A stretch of 58,020 nt of DNA from Vreelandella titanicae BH1 (GTDB lineage: Bacteria; Pseudomonadota; Gammaproteobacteria; Pseudomonadales; Halomonadaceae), in assembly GCF_000336575.1 (NCBI RefSeq), contig NZ_AOPO01000023.1:1-58020 (forward strand), written 5' to 3'. A model generated the notes under the pieces. It was given only the letters and a program-made list of their open reading frames with translations, was not told the DNA's origin and did no database searches. Numbering within the stretch: position 1 is the stretch's first letter; each line of letters begins with the position of its first letter. Positions 1-9,233 of the stretch are shown here, piece by piece. Both the position numbers and the translations under genes were made by a program.

Positions 1-36
1 AAGGCCACCGCGTACTTCGCCAGAGAGTCCGACTGA
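1..36 (+). pseudogene. 3' end of IS3-family orfA (partial)
   Basis: The first 36 bases encode the end of an orfA product (KATAYFARESD, then TGA). The AYFARES tail is a common ending for OrfA helix-turn-helix proteins of IS3-family elements. The start is outside the window. In an intact element OrfA supplies the DNA-binding part and is fused to OrfB by a -1 frameshift near this stop. Confidence 0.7.
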
Positions 37-911
37 GGTACGCGTTTATTCAAAAGCATGCGAGTCAATATCCGGTACGGCGCTTGTGCCGCATGATGGC
101 CGTGCATCCTAGTGGCTACTATGCATGGTGTAAAAAAGCACTGTCTAATCGAGACCGGGATGATCAGCGTCTATTGGGATTGATCAAGCATGCGTGGCTT
201 GAAAGTGGCGGTGTATATGGCTATCGCAAGGTCTATCAGGATTTGCGTGAGGCTGGCGAAGCCTGCGGTAAGCACCGAGTGGCCCGCCTGATGCGTAGGG
301 AAGGTTTACGCTCTCAGACGGGCTATCGACGACGCCCTGGCTGCTATGGCGGCGGAAAACCGGCTGTTGTATCACCCAACCATTTAGACCGTCAGTTTGA
401 AGTAACAGCGCCCAATGTTGCTTGGGTGACAGATATTACGTACATCCGAACGTACGAAGGCTGGCTTTACTTAGCGGTGGTGATCGACCTGTTTTCCCGT
501 CAAGTGGTTGGCTGGTCGATGAAGTCTCGTATGACGACGGAGTTAGTGCTGGATGCTTTGTTATCGGCAGTCTGGCGACGCAAGCCACAAGAAACTGTGA
601 TGGTGCATTCAGATCAAGGAAGCCAATTCAGCAGCGGAGATTGACAAAGCTTTCTGAAAGCCAATCACTTGGTGGGCAGCATGAGTCGGCGTGGTAACTG
701 TCATGATAACGCCGTTGCTGAGAGCTTTTTTCAACTCCTCAAGCGAGAGCGGATCAAGCGACAGATTTATTCGACACGGGAAGCGGCTAGACGCGACGTG
801 TTCAATTATATCGAAATGTTTTACAACCCAAAGCGCCGACACGGCACAAGTGATAACTTGTCACCGGTTGAGTATGAAAGGCGTTACTTTAAGAGCCTAA
901 CGGGTGTCTAG
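3..911 (+). pseudogene. IS3-family transposase orfB with internal TGA
   Basis: The frame is open from the window edge through the HTH_21-like N-terminal part (motif GVYGYRKVY) into the rve DDE integrase core: the first Asp in WVTDITYI and the second in MVHSDQGSQF. It then meets TGA at 642-644 and continues in the same frame through NAVAESFFQLLKRE, which holds the catalytic Glu, to a stop at 909-911. Relatives have Trp at this point (GDWQSFL), so a TGG-to-TGA change is the simple explanation. The break separates the second Asp from the Glu, so the protein should be inactive unless the stop is suppressed. Confidence 0.85.
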
Positions 912-1016
912 AATATCCGGGGCGATTCACAATAACCAAGTAAGTTAAGTGTTGCACTTAGTTATTGAGACCGCACTAATGATGATCAGACGCTAATTCA
1001 CTGGCAATGGTTTTCA

Positions 1017-1268
1017 TTGCGAGTTTGCGTAATTTTAACCCTCTTGCTAACCGCTCTTCTCATGCTCTTTGAGATAACAGCAATTGAACTTATCATTGCT
1101 ACTTTCAGCATTGGGGTGAGTGGCCTATCCCTACTACTGAGTTCAAGCAGTGTAAGCAACCCTCTGTACCTCCTTTTCCATCCTTTAGAGGATGAGGTTT
1201 TAGATACGCTTGACGCGATAGGTATTGCAGGGGTGGGCACTGTGGTTGTTTTATGCCTCTTGGCTTAA
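1017..1268 (+). CDS. Possible small membrane protein, unrecognised
   Basis: An 83-residue frame with a TTG start, no clear ribosome binding site and two strongly hydrophobic stretches (about residues 3-45 and 65-82). I do not recognise a family. An antisense frame of similar length overlaps it, so coding is not certain. It sits alone between the IS remnant and the glutaredoxin-like gene. It could be a small two-helix membrane protein or chance open frame in a decayed region. Confidence 0.25.
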   Translation: MRVCVILTLLLTALLMLFEITAIELIIATFSIGVSGLSLLLSSSSVSNPLYLLFHPLEDEVLDTLDAIGIAGVGTVVVLCLLA

Positions 1269-1392
1269 TCGCCCCTGGCGACTTACGATTACCAGCTTTA
1301 TACGACGGCAGTAAAACATACAATACTTGACCTATAGGCAACCCCAGGCACTACGCTTGTAGCCTTGATAAGGCAAAAATAGGGAGGTTGCC

Positions 1393-2145
1393 ATGGCATC
1401 ATCACAGCAAAACGCGCGGGTTTACCGGATGAAAACCGCCGAGCATATCTGCCCGTTTGGTCTGAAGACCGTTGATCTACTCAAACGCAAAGGCTTTAAG
1501 GTCGACGACCACACCTTAACGTCTCGCGATGAAATCGACGCGTTCAAGCAAAAGGAAAACGTCGACACGACGCCCCAGGTGTATATCGGTGACCAACGCA
1601 TAGGTGGCTACGAAGAGCTACGCAAACATTTAGGAATGAGCGTTCCCAATGCAAAAGGAACTACTTATCGGCCAGTCATTGCCATTTTCGCTACTGCGCT
1701 GCTAATCGGCTTGGCGATTAGTTGGGCGACCCAGGGCACACTATTCACGGCGCGCATGCCGGAGTTCGCCGTTGCTACGGCGATGGTGCTGCTGGGCTTG
1801 CAGAAACTGCAGGATGTCGAAAATTTCAGCAGCATGTTTTTGAATTACGACCTTTTGGCCCAGCGCTACGTGCCCTACAGCTATTTTTACCCCTACGCCG
1901 AGACACTTGCAGGCATTTTAATGCTGGCCGGGGCATTGATTTGGCTGGTAGCACCACTGGCGCTATTTGTTGGCACGGTGGGGGCAGTCTCCGTCTTTAA
2001 AGCCGTGTATATCGACAAGCGTGAGCTTAAATGTGCCTGCGTCGGCGGTAACAGCAATGTGCCACTGGGTTTTGTGTCGCTAACCGAAAACCTCGTAATG
2101 ATCGCTATGGGGCTGTGGATGCCGTTGCGGATGTTGTTGGGGTAA
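1393..2145 (+). CDS. Glutaredoxin domain fused to a MauE/DoxX-like membrane domain
   Basis: Residues about 10-80 form a glutaredoxin/thioredoxin fold: the redox site is CPFG near residue 20, a single-cysteine (monothiol) version, and the cis-Pro motif is TTPQVYIG followed by GGYEEL. From about residue 92 the protein becomes a four-helix membrane domain like MauE/DoxX redox-associated proteins, with a CAC pair (KCACVGG) near residue 212 before the last helix. This suggests electron transfer between the cytosolic glutaredoxin head and cysteines in the membrane part. The ATG at 1393 is preceded by GGGAGG. Family members often occur with metal or oxidative-stress loci, but no operon partner is seen here. 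The exact substrate is unknown. Confidence 0.75.
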   Translation: MASSQQNARVYRMKTAEHICPFGLKTVDLLKRKGFKVDDHTLTSRDEIDAFKQKENVDTTPQVYIGDQRIGGYEELRKHLGMSVPNAKGTTYRPVIAIFATALLIGLAISWATQGTLFTARMPEFAVATAMVLLGLQKLQDVENFSSMFLNYDLLAQRYVPYSYFYPYAETLAGILMLAGALIWLVAPLALFVGTVGAVSVFKAVYIDKRELKCACVGGNSNVPLGFVSLTENLVMIAMGLWMPLRMLLG

Positions 2146-2308
2146 GACCCTCCCTCTTATGCCAAGCCATGATATGGGTCAGTTAATTGACTGGCCCGTA
2201 TTCAGGTTGCGTTCAGCTAACTAAACCACACTTGGTGTTGAACTTATCCCACGCTGGCCCAAGGCAGTGAACATGCACGCCTTTGGCTTATTCCATAGGA
2301 GTGTTTGC

Positions 2309-3646
2309 ATGGCTGACCAGGATAGAACGCCACAGTACGAAGAAGGAAGTCTCTCACTCATCGGTGCTGTAGCACTTGGCACTGGAGTAATGATCGGCGC
2401 AGGCATCTTTGCGTTAACTGGACAGATGGCGGAAATGACCGGCCCTCTATTTCCCCTAGCCTTTTTGGCTGCCGCGGTTATTGTCTCTTTCAGCGCTTAC
2501 TCTTACGTTAAAATGTCCAATACCTACCCATCCGCCGGGGGTATAGGCATGTATTTGCAAAAAGCTTATGGCACAACGCTTCCTACCGCCTTTCACGCTC
2601 TCTTGATGTATTTTTCCATGGTGATCGCCCAAAGCTTTTTAGCGAGAACTTTCGGTTCTTACACTCTGGAGTTATTTGACCTGGGCGATCGCTTGCTGTT
2701 TGTGCCACTACTCGGTGTGGGCTTATTACTAGCGGCTTTTTTGATTAATTTATCCGCCAATAAGTTGATCGAGACAGTCGCCTCGGTGCTGGGTTTCATC
2801 AAAATTGGCGGCATCATCGTATTTGGTGTTGTCGGTGTTTTTATTGCCGATACTATCGAAATGGGTACTGGCAGGGATGCACCATCCCCAACTATCTCCG
2901 GTTTTTTAGGCGCAACGGCGTTAGGTATTCTGGCATTCAAGGGCTTTACGACTATTACCAACAGCGGCTCGGAGCTGAAAAACCCCAAACGTAATCTGGG
3001 CAAGGCCATCATGATCTCTATCGGCCTGTGCGTGGTGATCTATGCGCTTGTCGGCTTTGCCGTTGCCAGTAACCTTTCCTTATCCGAAATTATTGCAACG
3101 CAAGATTATTCGCTAGCGGCAGCGGCCCGGCCCGCGCTGGGTGAAGCTGCCGTTGGCTTTACCGTTATTTTAGCCATGCTGGCAACAGCAGGCGGAATCA
3201 TCGCCAGTGTATTCGCGGTATCACGCATGCTCGCCATGCTGACCGAAATGAACCTGGTCCCGCACCGCCACTTTCATATGCCAGGTAGCCTGCAGAAGCA
3301 CACGCTGGTGTACACCATTGTGTTTGGTTTAGTGCTGACCGCATTTTTTGACCTTAGCCGCATCGCGGCGCTCGGCATTATTTTTTACCTGATCATGGAT
3401 ATCGCCATCCATTGGGGAGTACTGCGCCATCTCAGGGAAAGCGTAGGCGCTAACGCGATCATTCCAAGCATCGCCATTTTGTTAGATGCCTTTGTATTAG
3501 GGGGCTTTGTATGGGTCAAAGCCACTTCCGACCCCCTGGTTCTTATCGTTGCCACCATAGTGATGGCCGTATTATTGGTAGGAGAATGGCTATTTCTTAC
3601 TAGGCGCAATAATTCGGACGATAGCGGCACTTCGCACTCTCTCTAA
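2309..3646 (+). CDS. APC-superfamily amino acid permease
   Basis: A 445-residue inner-membrane transporter with about 12 hydrophobic segments. The first helix carries the APC signature region GVMIGAGIFALTG, where the glycine-rich break binds the amino acid alpha-carboxyl and amino groups. I chose the ATG at 2309 because AGGAG at 2297-2301 is correctly spaced; an upstream in-frame ATG at 2267 has no such site. The C-terminus ends in a short polar tail. Length and topology fit amino acid/polyamine/organocation permeases. The substrate cannot be told from sequence. It is transcribed alone, following the glutaredoxin fusion by 160 bp. Confidence 0.85.
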   Translation: MADQDRTPQYEEGSLSLIGAVALGTGVMIGAGIFALTGQMAEMTGPLFPLAFLAAAVIVSFSAYSYVKMSNTYPSAGGIGMYLQKAYGTTLPTAFHALLMYFSMVIAQSFLARTFGSYTLELFDLGDRLLFVPLLGVGLLLAAFLINLSANKLIETVASVLGFIKIGGIIVFGVVGVFIADTIEMGTGRDAPSPTISGFLGATALGILAFKGFTTITNSGSELKNPKRNLGKAIMISIGLCVVIYALVGFAVASNLSLSEIIATQDYSLAAAARPALGEAAVGFTVILAMLATAGGIIASVFAVSRMLAMLTEMNLVPHRHFHMPGSLQKHTLVYTIVFGLVLTAFFDLSRIAALGIIFYLIMDIAIHWGVLRHLRESVGANAIIPSIAILLDAFVLGGFVWVKATSDPLVLIVATIVMAVLLVGEWLFLTRRNNSDDSGTSHSL

Positions 3647-3918
3647 CCATAGGTTCACAGATGCAGCTTCACTGAGATCAAAATATTTAATAATAATTAG
3701 AATATTTAGCAACTTAGAAATGGATTCCTCGAGGTAAAGAGCTAAAAAAGCGGCGTTATTCTTAGTATTGCCATCCCACACAATATTTATAGTGGCGGTT
3801 TGAAGCTGTGAAAATCGTATTCAGAGAAACCGTATTAAGTTTAGAAAGCTGCTTTATGCAATTAGGCTTGATATCAATTCTGCAAGCATATGATTTCAAA
3901 AATAATTAGTGGCCATGA

Positions 3919-6402
3919 ATGACACTGTCTAATTTTTTTCTAGACCCTCAAACGCAGAATGCTACTCAGGGGATGCACGACTCCTTTTTAGTCATACTTT
4001 CGTGGCTGGTAGCTTTGGCGGCTTCCTATGCTGGTTTGGATATCATCAAACTGGTGGGCAAAGTGGCTCACTCAGGGTGGCGCAGCGTATGGCTCTTCGC
4101 CGGGGCTAGTGCAATGGGGCTGGGTGTATGGAGCATGCATTTTATTGGTATGCATGCTTACCTTCTTGACTTCCCGGTCACCCATGAGCCTGCTTTAACA
4201 CTGTTATCCATCTTTCCGGCGATTTTTGGTAGCTATAGCGCGATGGTGGTACTCGCCCGTAAAGCGCCGACACACCGTGCCATGGTGTTTGCGGGTATAA
4301 GCCTCGGTATAGGTATTGGTGTAATGCATTACAGCGGCATGGCCGCTATGCGTATGCCTGCTGAGCTGTACTATGCGATGGACCTCTTCTTGTTATCGCT
4401 TCTGGTAGCCATTGGTTTAGGTATTTTAAGTGTTTATGCCTACGGCTTATGCAAACAGGAGTGGGGGATGCAGCGCTCCAGACGCTGTGCCTTCATCGCA
4501 GCGTTTTGTGTCTCTTTAGGTGTCTGTGGGATGCATTATGTGGCCATGCAAGCAGCATGGTTTGTGCCTATTCCCGACTCAGCAGCTCCTTCGATGCTGC
4601 CAAAAGCTCACTGGCTTACTTATCTCATTGGCGGTATTGCTGTTTTTACCGCATTGCTGACGTTAGTGGCAACCAGCGTGCAGCGTCGTCTTCAGGATAG
4701 CGAGCGCCATCATCACATGACGCAAACGCGGCTACTTGAGGTTATCGCCGCCCTTCAAGACGGTGTCGTACTGCTAGATCACACCTCACGCATCCGTCTG
4801 TCCAATGCAGCGTTTGAGCGGCTAACGGGATTGAATCCAGCGCAGTTAGTCGGAACAAAACTTAGTCAAATACCGTATGCCAAAGACAGCCAATCGTTAA
4901 ATGAAGATATTCGGCGAGCGCTAAAAACGCATGGTGAATGGAGCGGTATGATCACTGCGTTACATGCTAATGAACACCCATTTCCCGCCTGGCTGAGCGT
5001 TAATCGTGTTACCTATACTGACAGCAGCGAGAGCGACTATGTCGCCCTACTAAGCGACCGTTCAGAAGAGCAACAAGCCCAGCAGCGTATTCGCTATCTG
5101 GCTTACCACGACACCCTAACAACACTGCCAAATCGGCGGGCCTTACAAGAACGCTTGTCTGAAAGTGGGCAGGCCCATAATAGGGTCAACAGGCAAGCAT
5201 TGTTGGCGCTCTTAGATATTGATCGATTCAAAGTGTTGAACGACAGCTTAGGCCAAGATATAGGCGATGAGCTGTTGCGCCAGTTAGGAAAACGTCTTCA
5301 ACAATGGGCAGGGGCAGATGTATACGTAGCGCGGCTAGACGGCAATGAATTCGCCTTGTTAGGAGAGCTTTCATTCACAAAACAAACGGATGCTGAGCAG
5401 GAAGCAACACGTCTCATTGAAGATATATTGCGCTCCTTGACCGCTGATTACCTGCTTCAAGGGCACACTTATCCTTGTCGGATAAACGTGGGGATACTGA
5501 CGTTTAGTCCACTCAAAAAAGAGCGTGCTGCACAGCTTTTTAAGCGAGCAGGTCTCGCGCTGCTAGAAGCCAAGCGACAACGTGATGGGCAGCCTCAGCT
5601 CTTTCGCCAAGAACAAGAGCACGAATTAGAGGAGCGCCTGACCCTTGAGCGTGAACTGAGGCATGCGATTGACCACGACGAATTGTGCTTATATTTACAG
5701 CCTCAGGTGGATGCCGAAAGGTGTGTTTTAGGTGCGGAAGCACTAGTGCGCTGGCATCATCCAGACAAAGGCCTTATTTCACCTGGGCGCTTTATTCCTT
5801 TAGCTGAGGAGACAGGACTTATCTTGCCGCTAGGAAAGTGGGTGTTACTGGAAGGGTGTCGCCTGTTGGGCCAGTGGCGCCAAGACCCATATCTTCATAA
5901 CCTGAAGCTCTCAATCAATGTAAGCGTTCGCCAGTTCCAGCAGCCAGATTTTACGGATCAAGTGATGGCGGCGATTGAACAGAATGCTGTCCCACCCGAA
6001 CGTTTAACGCTGGAGCTAACAGAATCCCTATTGTTGAGCGACCCTGCAGGCACCATCGAAAAAATGCAGCGGTTACGGCGTATCGGTATCAGCTTTGCGC
6101 TGGACGATTTTGGCACCGGATACTCCTCGCTTGCATACCTTAAGCTACTGCCACTAAACACCCTCAAAATTGACATCGCCTTCGTAAGAGATTTAACACT
6201 TGATATGCAAGCGACCCCTATAGCCGCGACGATCGTTGCACTGGCAGATAGCTTGAAACTTAAAGTCATTGCTGAGGGGGTTGAAACAGAAGAACAACGC
6301 TTAGTACTTGCCAATCTGGGATGCAAAATTTATCAAGGCTTCCTCTTTGGTAGGCCAGTGCCTGATAAATTGTTCCTCAACCACGTTAGTGCCAGAAATT
6401 GA
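3919..6402 (+). CDS. MHYT-PAS-GGDEF-EAL cyclic-di-GMP phosphodiesterase
   Basis: An 827-residue membrane signalling protein. Residues about 20-255 hold seven helices of an MHYT sensor domain: the metal-binding motifs are MHFIGMH near 73, MHYSGM near 136 and MHYVAM near 205. A PAS domain follows (about 270-390), then a GGDEF domain whose active-site loop reads DGNEF near 474-478 rather than GGDEF, so cyclase activity is probably lost. The EAL domain (about 575-820) looks complete: EALVRW near 607, ELTES, DDFGTGYSS and AEGVETEEQ supply the metal and catalytic residues. The likely activity is c-di-GMP hydrolysis controlled by a metal- or gas-sensing membrane domain. Neighbours give no further clue. 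Confidence 0.9.
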   Translation: MTLSNFFLDPQTQNATQGMHDSFLVILSWLVALAASYAGLDIIKLVGKVAHSGWRSVWLFAGASAMGLGVWSMHFIGMHAYLLDFPVTHEPALTLLSIFPAIFGSYSAMVVLARKAPTHRAMVFAGISLGIGIGVMHYSGMAAMRMPAELYYAMDLFLLSLLVAIGLGILSVYAYGLCKQEWGMQRSRRCAFIAAFCVSLGVCGMHYVAMQAAWFVPIPDSAAPSMLPKAHWLTYLIGGIAVFTALLTLVATSVQRRLQDSERHHHMTQTRLLEVIAALQDGVVLLDHTSRIRLSNAAFERLTGLNPAQLVGTKLSQIPYAKDSQSLNEDIRRALKTHGEWSGMITALHANEHPFPAWLSVNRVTYTDSSESDYVALLSDRSEEQQAQQRIRYLAYHDTLTTLPNRRALQERLSESGQAHNRVNRQALLALLDIDRFKVLNDSLGQDIGDELLRQLGKRLQQWAGADVYVARLDGNEFALLGELSFTKQTDAEQEATRLIEDILRSLTADYLLQGHTYPCRINVGILTFSPLKKERAAQLFKRAGLALLEAKRQRDGQPQLFRQEQEHELEERLTLERELRHAIDHDELCLYLQPQVDAERCVLGAEALVRWHHPDKGLISPGRFIPLAEETGLILPLGKWVLLEGCRLLGQWRQDPYLHNLKLSINVSVRQFQQPDFTDQVMAAIEQNAVPPERLTLELTESLLLSDPAGTIEKMQRLRRIGISFALDDFGTGYSSLAYLKLLPLNTLKIDIAFVRDLTLDMQATPIAATIVALADSLKLKVIAEGVETEEQRLVLANLGCKIYQGFLFGRPVPDKLFLNHVSARN

Positions 6403-6503
6403 TGAACATTTTAAGCACTTGGTATGATGCTAAAAATTTCAATAGTGAAAGCAATTATAAATCTATATTTTAGTTAGGTGGTGGGCATTAAACGGAGGAA
6501 GTA

Positions 6504-6986
6504 ATGGGAACATCGGACGATATAGGCCAAGCAATTTTCGCGTATCGTTCTTTCGATCTACGCGACCGTTTTCCTCAACCGTTAGAGACGTTTCGTGAAG
6601 CCCTGGCTTGTTTACAAAGCGATGATGCCTATATGGCCGCAATGAGCGGAGAGATCATAACGTATTTGAGGGGCGGAGGTACGGTACAGATTCCTGATGA
6701 CTTTTTCATTCATCGTTCAGTCAATAGTGTTGCTCTCTTGGGTGAAGAAGAAAATGATGCTATTTGCCTAGCAGTGGAAGCCTGGCTTCTTGAAAGGCTG
6801 GCTCAAATCAATGCTGATTTTTCACAACCCGAAACGTCAAGAATAAGGCCCTACAAGCTAGAGCTACTGCTCGACCAATGTGACGCGAATGCTGATGAAA
6901 CAGACGAGGTACACGCTTGGCGTGACCTAACTGAAGTGGGGCGGGAGCAGCTTGATGAATGCGCGGCCCCCAAGAGGCCAATATAA
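6504..6986 (+). CDS. Hypothetical acidic protein, 160 residues
   Basis: A strong ribosome binding site (GGAGG, 6495-6499) precedes the ATG at 6504, and the frame is clean. The product is soluble and acidic with no signal peptide or membrane helix. I do not recognise the family. A glycine cluster (LRGGGTVQIPDDFF) near residue 52 could be a loop or a beta-turn. It is followed at short distance by two other small genes in the same direction, which may form a unit. Confidence 0.65.
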   Translation: MGTSDDIGQAIFAYRSFDLRDRFPQPLETFREALACLQSDDAYMAAMSGEIITYLRGGGTVQIPDDFFIHRSVNSVALLGEEENDAICLAVEAWLLERLAQINADFSQPETSRIRPYKLELLLDQCDANADETDEVHAWRDLTEVGREQLDECAAPKRPI

Positions 6987-7045
6987 ATATTGTTTGATAT
7001 CAGGCGCGCAAATTGTGTGGCCACATTAACTACGGGTGGGCAATT

Positions 7046-7240
7046 ATGATCAAATCATCTGAAAAATGGGCAAGAAGACAACCGCTTCCCTACTCTGAAA
7101 AAGAGTTGGTGGCCAACCTCACGCCACAATCCGCCCACGCGGATGAAATAGCCTTACTCGTCCCCGGTGAATTTGAACCTAGGCATAGTCCAGCTGAGGA
7201 TAAGGCTTCCTCAGGTGAAGCACGAATCTATGCACGATGA
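7046..7240 (+). CDS. Small hypothetical protein, 64 residues
   Basis: The frame is open from 7013, but the ATG at 7046 (MIKSSEKWARRQ) is the more natural start. The segment LTPQSAHADEIALLVPGEFEP looks vaguely like the acidic tail of small type II antitoxins, but no DNA-binding domain and no adjacent toxin are visible, so no function is claimed. It lies 60 bp after the previous gene in the same direction. Confidence 0.4.
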   Translation: MIKSSEKWARRQPLPYSEKELVANLTPQSAHADEIALLVPGEFEPRHSPAEDKASSGEARIYAR

Positions 7241-7366
7241 GTTCTGTGCTGGAGTATTAAGTGACGGCATAACCCATAGGAAAAATGGATAACAATGGTG
7301 CTAACGCCAGGAAATCTGCTTTTATCATTGTTAAGATTTATAAATAAATTGAAAGAGATATCACTG

Positions 7367-7579
7367 ATGACAGCAAAAGACTTTGAACACGCGCCTGGTA
7401 CAGCATCTCGTCCTCTACGCATCACCACTCCTTCCGGCGAAACGTTCATACTGGGCAAAACGACAAATCCTGAGAAAGAACAAGATAGTGAAGCTTTGCT
7501 ACAAGCACGGCGTAAAGCACATCAGCGTGCACGCGATGTTATTTTCGAACATAGAAAAGAGTTGCTAAACAAAAAGTAA
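7367..7579 (+). CDS. Small hypothetical protein, 70 residues
   Basis: The longest frame begins at 7295, but the ATG at 7367 (MTAKDFEHAPG) leaves a compact soluble protein ending in a basic, helical tail (ARRKAHQRARDVIFEHRKELLNKK is the region from about residue 46). The middle has a beta-hairpin-like piece, RITTPSGETFILG. I know no family for it. The AGAG upstream is a weak ribosome binding site. Confidence 0.4.
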   Translation: MTAKDFEHAPGTASRPLRITTPSGETFILGKTTNPEKEQDSEALLQARRKAHQRARDVIFEHRKELLNKK

Positions 7580-8201
7580 TATGCACTTGAAATTAGCAGA
7601 AAAGCTCAGAATCGAGTGATAGACCATCAATCGATGGCACCTTCCCGTCATTGATGCCGACAGATGGTAGGCATATGCACGACAGCCCCTTTGAGCCTCC
7701 TTCGGAGACAACTGGGTAACATCGATCCCATTATGAAACACATTTCGTTAGCAACCGTTTAGGAGTGGCATAAAAAAGTTTCTGCTTAAGATAGTTACTT
7801 ACCGAGTGCTAATTAAAAAACCTAGCAGACATCGAAAAACAAGAGCTAATTGCTAGATCTCTAACGAAAATCGACAAAATTTTCCTGTTTTAGAGGCATT
7901 TACCAGAGATTCGCCAATGGGCGAGCATGGCCCAGGCACACATGACCGAGACGGAGACATCAAACAAGCCTCTATGGCCAATCTATAGAAAATTGGCTAA
8001 AACCCCAGATAAAACTATATCAAACGCTAATTGAGGCACCTAGGATCCAACCGGCAGGGCGTTGTTGATCTTCTTCTTAGGCCCAGTTCTATAAGATCCT
8101 CAGCAGTACGAGGGCCTCTCTGTTAAGAGTTGTTTAATGGTGTCGTTTTTAAGTTTCAGCGCTACGAGAATAATTCTCGAAATCCATGGCTATGGAGTAA
8201 T
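7580..8201. other. Intergenic region without a convincing gene
   Basis: About 620 bp. Short open stretches exist around 7860-8030 but none has a start, ribosome site and recognisable product. The AT-rich segment 7730-7870 could hold promoters. No repeat or RNA structure stood out. It may contain decayed mobile DNA. Confidence 0.4.
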
Positions 8202-8945
8202 TCAAGCCAATCCAACTTTCCGTTGGGCGTCAAGATAGTCTCGAAGAGAGCGCAATGCCGCTAAACCACCGCGATTCATAAGCTCCATGGGAGAGAGACC
8301 ACCAAAAGGGGCATTATCAATCAAGTGATGAAGCCACCGTTGTCGGCCTTCTTCTTGAGGAAATAGCGATGTTAACGACCGGTAGATACCTAGGAGGTTA
8401 GATGCAAGTTCAAGCTGCTCAGCCGTTAAGCTTGCCTGTAAAGGCGTAGCTGTCCACTTTCGATAACTATCAATATTAATTTCTAGAAGCGCTGCCATGT
8501 CTGTATCTGACAACCCCCATTCTTGGGCAATAGTTGGAAATGTGTGCATCACTGCGACACCTGTTTCCTCACTATTATGCGCTGCAATACGATCAGGACG
8601 GCGATGCTGACGCCATTCAAGCCAGTCGATCTCATAAGCCAATGGGCCATCCTCGTTTTCAACCACTGGACATCCGGCACCCGTGAGATAACGTATAAAA
8701 CCGTCTTGTAGCCTTATTGGTACCTCACGAATTCTAATATAGCGAGTGCCCGTCGGGGCAATGTGTGTAGGAACCTCTCCTGACCTTACGGCATTGTTAG
8801 GCTCCAAGAAATCGGCTTCCCAGTGCTCACTGTCCACCGGCTCAAACGGCTTATCGTAATACTGAACAGATCCTTTTAAACGCTCAAGAGGACTTTTAGC
8901 ATTGCCTGCGACAGTAGGTCTTTGCGGATCGTATTTTTGCGACAT
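8202..8945 (-). CDS. Protein with C-terminal Xre/MbcA/ParS-type (DUF2384-like) domain
   Basis: 247 residues. The last 60 residues carry the pattern of the MbcA/ParS toxin-binding domain (APFGGLSPMELMNRGG, then a helix), preceded by a helical part compatible with the Xre-like DNA-binding half (about 130-185). The N-terminal 120 residues are an extra region I cannot assign. In known systems such proteins neutralise a RES-type ADP-ribosylating toxin by binding it and repressing the operon. No RES gene is adjacent, so this may be an orphan antitoxin or a regulator. The ATG at 8945 follows a strong GGAGGAG. Confidence 0.6.
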   Translation of the reverse strand: MSQKYDPQRPTVAGNAKSPLERLKGSVQYYDKPFEPVDSEHWEADFLEPNNAVRSGEVPTHIAPTGTRYIRIREVPIRLQDGFIRYLTGAGCPVVENEDGPLAYEIDWLEWRQHRRPDRIAAHNSEETGVAVMHTFPTIAQEWGLSDTDMAALLEINIDSYRKWTATPLQASLTAEQLELASNLLGIYRSLTSLFPQEEGRQRWLHHLIDNAPFGGLSPMELMNRGGLAALRSLRDYLDAQRKVGLA

Positions 8946-9233
8946 AGTGATTTTCTCCTCCCAACAAACCTACCAACTTATCCTCAAAACGCTTACGCGG
9001 TTTCTTGAGGGTAGATGGTCTGGCATTACTCTTCGGCAGTGGCATGTTAAAGGTGCTGAGACAGCATAGACCCACAATGTGATCCTAAGGATATCAACAG
9101 CAAAAAAACTACCTATTTTCAAAGAGCAATCTATAAAACATACATCATGGCGCTTCACGTAGTACCGGGCGTTTGGCCACATTCTCGACTATGGAGAGCC
9201 ATGTAAGCCAGCATATGCTTCAAGGAGGAAGCC

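Larger units (their letters stand above)
1..929 (+). mobile_element. Right part of a defective IS3-family insertion sequence
   Basis: The window opens inside an IS3-family element. The last 11 codons of its orfA run from position 1 to the TGA at 34-36, and orfB continues in another frame to 911, the usual orfA/orfB layout expressed by ribosomal frameshifting. The right terminus is probably near 929, where a GC-rich tip (about 912-929) ends in CA as expected for this family. The left end lies outside the window, so the terminal repeat and the target duplication cannot be verified. The transposase has an internal stop, so this copy should not move by itself. Confidence 0.8.
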
